Assembly: GCF_002968335.2 (NCBI RefSeq)
Contig: NZ_CP134398.1
Location: 3,720,001-3,784,000 of the forward strand
Source of the DNA: Mycobacterium sp. ITM-2016-00316
GTDB lineage: Bacteria; Actinomycetota; Actinomycetes; Mycobacteriales; Mycobacteriaceae
Direction: 5' to 3'
Length of the DNA: 64,000 nucleotides
Position numbers and translations under genes: made by a program. How positions within the stretch are numbered: the stretch's first letter is position 1; every line of letters begins with the position of its first letter. The notes beneath the pieces are model-generated. The model did not search any database, was not told the origin of the DNA, and saw nothing but the letters and a program-made list of their open reading frames with translations. Positions 63,262 to 64,000 of the stretch are shown here, one piece after another.

Positions 63262-63552
63262 TCAGCCGAACGGGATGCTGGTGTTCCAGGTGTTGCCCGG
63301 GAAGATCGGCGAGGTGCAGAACCCGCCGTTGCACAGCCCGGCACCGGGGGTACCGACGGCCACACCGTTGCCGTTGGAGGTGGACAGGCAATTGCCGTCC
63401 TCCTTGTTGCCGAACCAGGCCAGGCAGGCCGGACCGGCCTGCGTGGAGGCGTCCGGAGTCGTCGAAAGTGCCAGCGCGGGCGCCGCAACGGCGGCGACCG
63501 CGAAGGCGCCGGCGAAGAGGAACTTGCGTGTCTGATCGCTCAGAGATGCCAC
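63262..63552 (-). CDS. Small secreted cysteine-containing protein (DUF7155-like)
   Basis: A 96-residue protein from ATG 63552. Signal peptide with cleavage near ALALS (FAGAFAVAAVAAPALALS). The mature part has Cys in GPACLAWFG, DGNCLSTS, LCNGGFCTSP and a Gly/Asn-rich middle. Tail to tail with the Rv2342-like gene (one base between). Function unknown. Confidence 0.75.
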   Translation of the reverse strand: MASLSDQTRKFLFAGAFAVAAVAAPALALSTTPDASTQAGPACLAWFGNKEDGNCLSTSNGNGVAVGTPGAGLCNGGFCTSPIFPGNTWNTSIPFG

Positions 63553-63607
63553 GGCGAAGCCTTTCTAGACAGTTAGCTGCGCACTCACTGTAACGCGTGC
63601 GTCACGA

Positions 63608-64000
63608 TCATGCAGTCAAGTCATCACCGCTGGCCTGCTCCAGCAGGCTGCGGCGGTAGGTCTCCATGGCCACCAGGTCCCCGAACAGGGCGTGGTACTC
63701 GTCGCTGTTGTCCACCGGGGACATCCGCTGCAGCTTCGACTTGACCTCGGCGATCTGGCGGCCGACCGACACTTCCTGCAGCCGGGCCAGCACCCCGGAG
63801 ATGTAGCGGGCCAGCTTCTCGTCGTCCTCGATCCGGATGGCGTCCACCGAGAGCTCGTTGATCAGGTTGGCCGCCTCCGGTGAACCGGCCATATCGCGCA
63901 CGGTGTCGATCCACTGGCCGCCCGAGAGCCCGGACGTCATGCCGCCGGCGGCGGCGATCGCCGTGCGCACCGCGGCATAGCCGGGATGGGTGAAATTCTC
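63608..64000 (-). CDS. dnaG: DNA primase DnaG, C-terminal end (partial)
   Basis: The frame enters from the right edge; about 130 residues are visible, ending LLEQASGDDLTA. 'LINELSVDAIRIEDDEKLAR', 'GRQIAEVKSKLQRMSP' and 'YHALFGDLVAMETYRRSLLE' form the helical domain that binds DnaB helicase. DnaG makes RNA primers for the lagging strand. The TOPRIM core and zinc domain lie outside the window. Confidence 0.9.
   Translation of the reverse strand, partial: ENFTHPGYAAVRTAIAAAGGMTSGLSGGQWIDTVRDMAGSPEAANLINELSVDAIRIEDDEKLARYISGVLARLQEVSVGRQIAEVKSKLQRMSPVDNSDEYHALFGDLVAMETYRRSLLEQASGDDLTA

Overview
The window reads as a chromosome segment of a mycobacterium, most likely a fast-growing Mycolicibacterium. 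The evidence is very high GC with frequent GTG starts, two MmpL transporters, a cutinase, a 13E12-type HNH protein, a PE-PPE-domain hydrolase, a mycothiol-dependent dehydrogenase, an F420-type luciferase-like oxidoreductase, and the DnaG C-terminus at the right edge. From memory, several blocks keep the M. tuberculosis order: methyltransferase / mscR / metallo-beta-lactamase-fold (Rv2258c-Rv2260), ecfT / fused ECF transporter / MarR (Rv2325c-Rv2327), and tRNA-Asn / small protein / dnaG.

Layout. 0-7.4 kb: end of a lipid kinase gene, DUF1905 and DUF3145 proteins, a serine hydrolase, a methyltransferase, a LuxR regulator, the mscR operon (mscR carries a one-base frameshift) and a membrane protein. 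7.4-14.9 kb: a GH5-like lipoprotein, a SHOCT protein, a SABATH-type carboxyl methyltransferase, a TPP-enzyme/reductase pair, and an SDR coupled to an unusual Ser/Cys-lattice protein. 14.9-25.3 kb: a Pro/Thr-rich surface protein whose membrane anchor is out of frame, a Pif1-like helicase with BRCT domain, an NCS2 permease, a TVP38-like protein, a transglutaminase and an MmpL. 25.3-36.5 kb: hydrolase, excalibur-like protein, HNH protein, SDR, GH5 protein, a P450BM3-type fusion (frameshifted), a DsbA / mycothiol-isomerase-like pair behind a leader ORF, and the PE-PPE hydrolase with an 18-residue repeat tail.

36.7-38.3 kb: an AbiEi/AbiEii toxin-antitoxin pair with a 39-base near-perfect palindrome in front, beside tRNA-Met(CAU). 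38.3-57.6 kb: mostly core metabolism and transport: holin-like, LLM oxidoreductase, AhpD-like, CEOS-like, TldD/TldE, DadA-like, ECF transporter, MarR, VIT1, acyl-CoA oxidase-like, MmpL with divergent TetR, LppP/LprE-like lipoprotein, cutinase.

57.65-62.82 kb: a roughly 5.1 kb island inserted in tRNA-Asn. A 38-base copy of the tRNA 3' half lies at the left end and the intact tRNA at the right. It carries a Doc-like protein fused to a DUF6941-like domain, with the expected catalytic His replaced by Gln, behind a small partner gene; a BrnT/ribbon-helix-helix-like pair; an excisionase-like protein; and several unknown genes. I see no integrase. The right edge returns to core genes, ending in dnaG.

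The candidates most worth following are the tRNA-Asn island with its Doc fusion, the Ser/Cys three-residue-lattice protein at 14.5 kb, and two short leader ORFs translationally coupled to metabolic genes. Three one-base frameshifts in otherwise intact genes could be real or could be sequencing indels.
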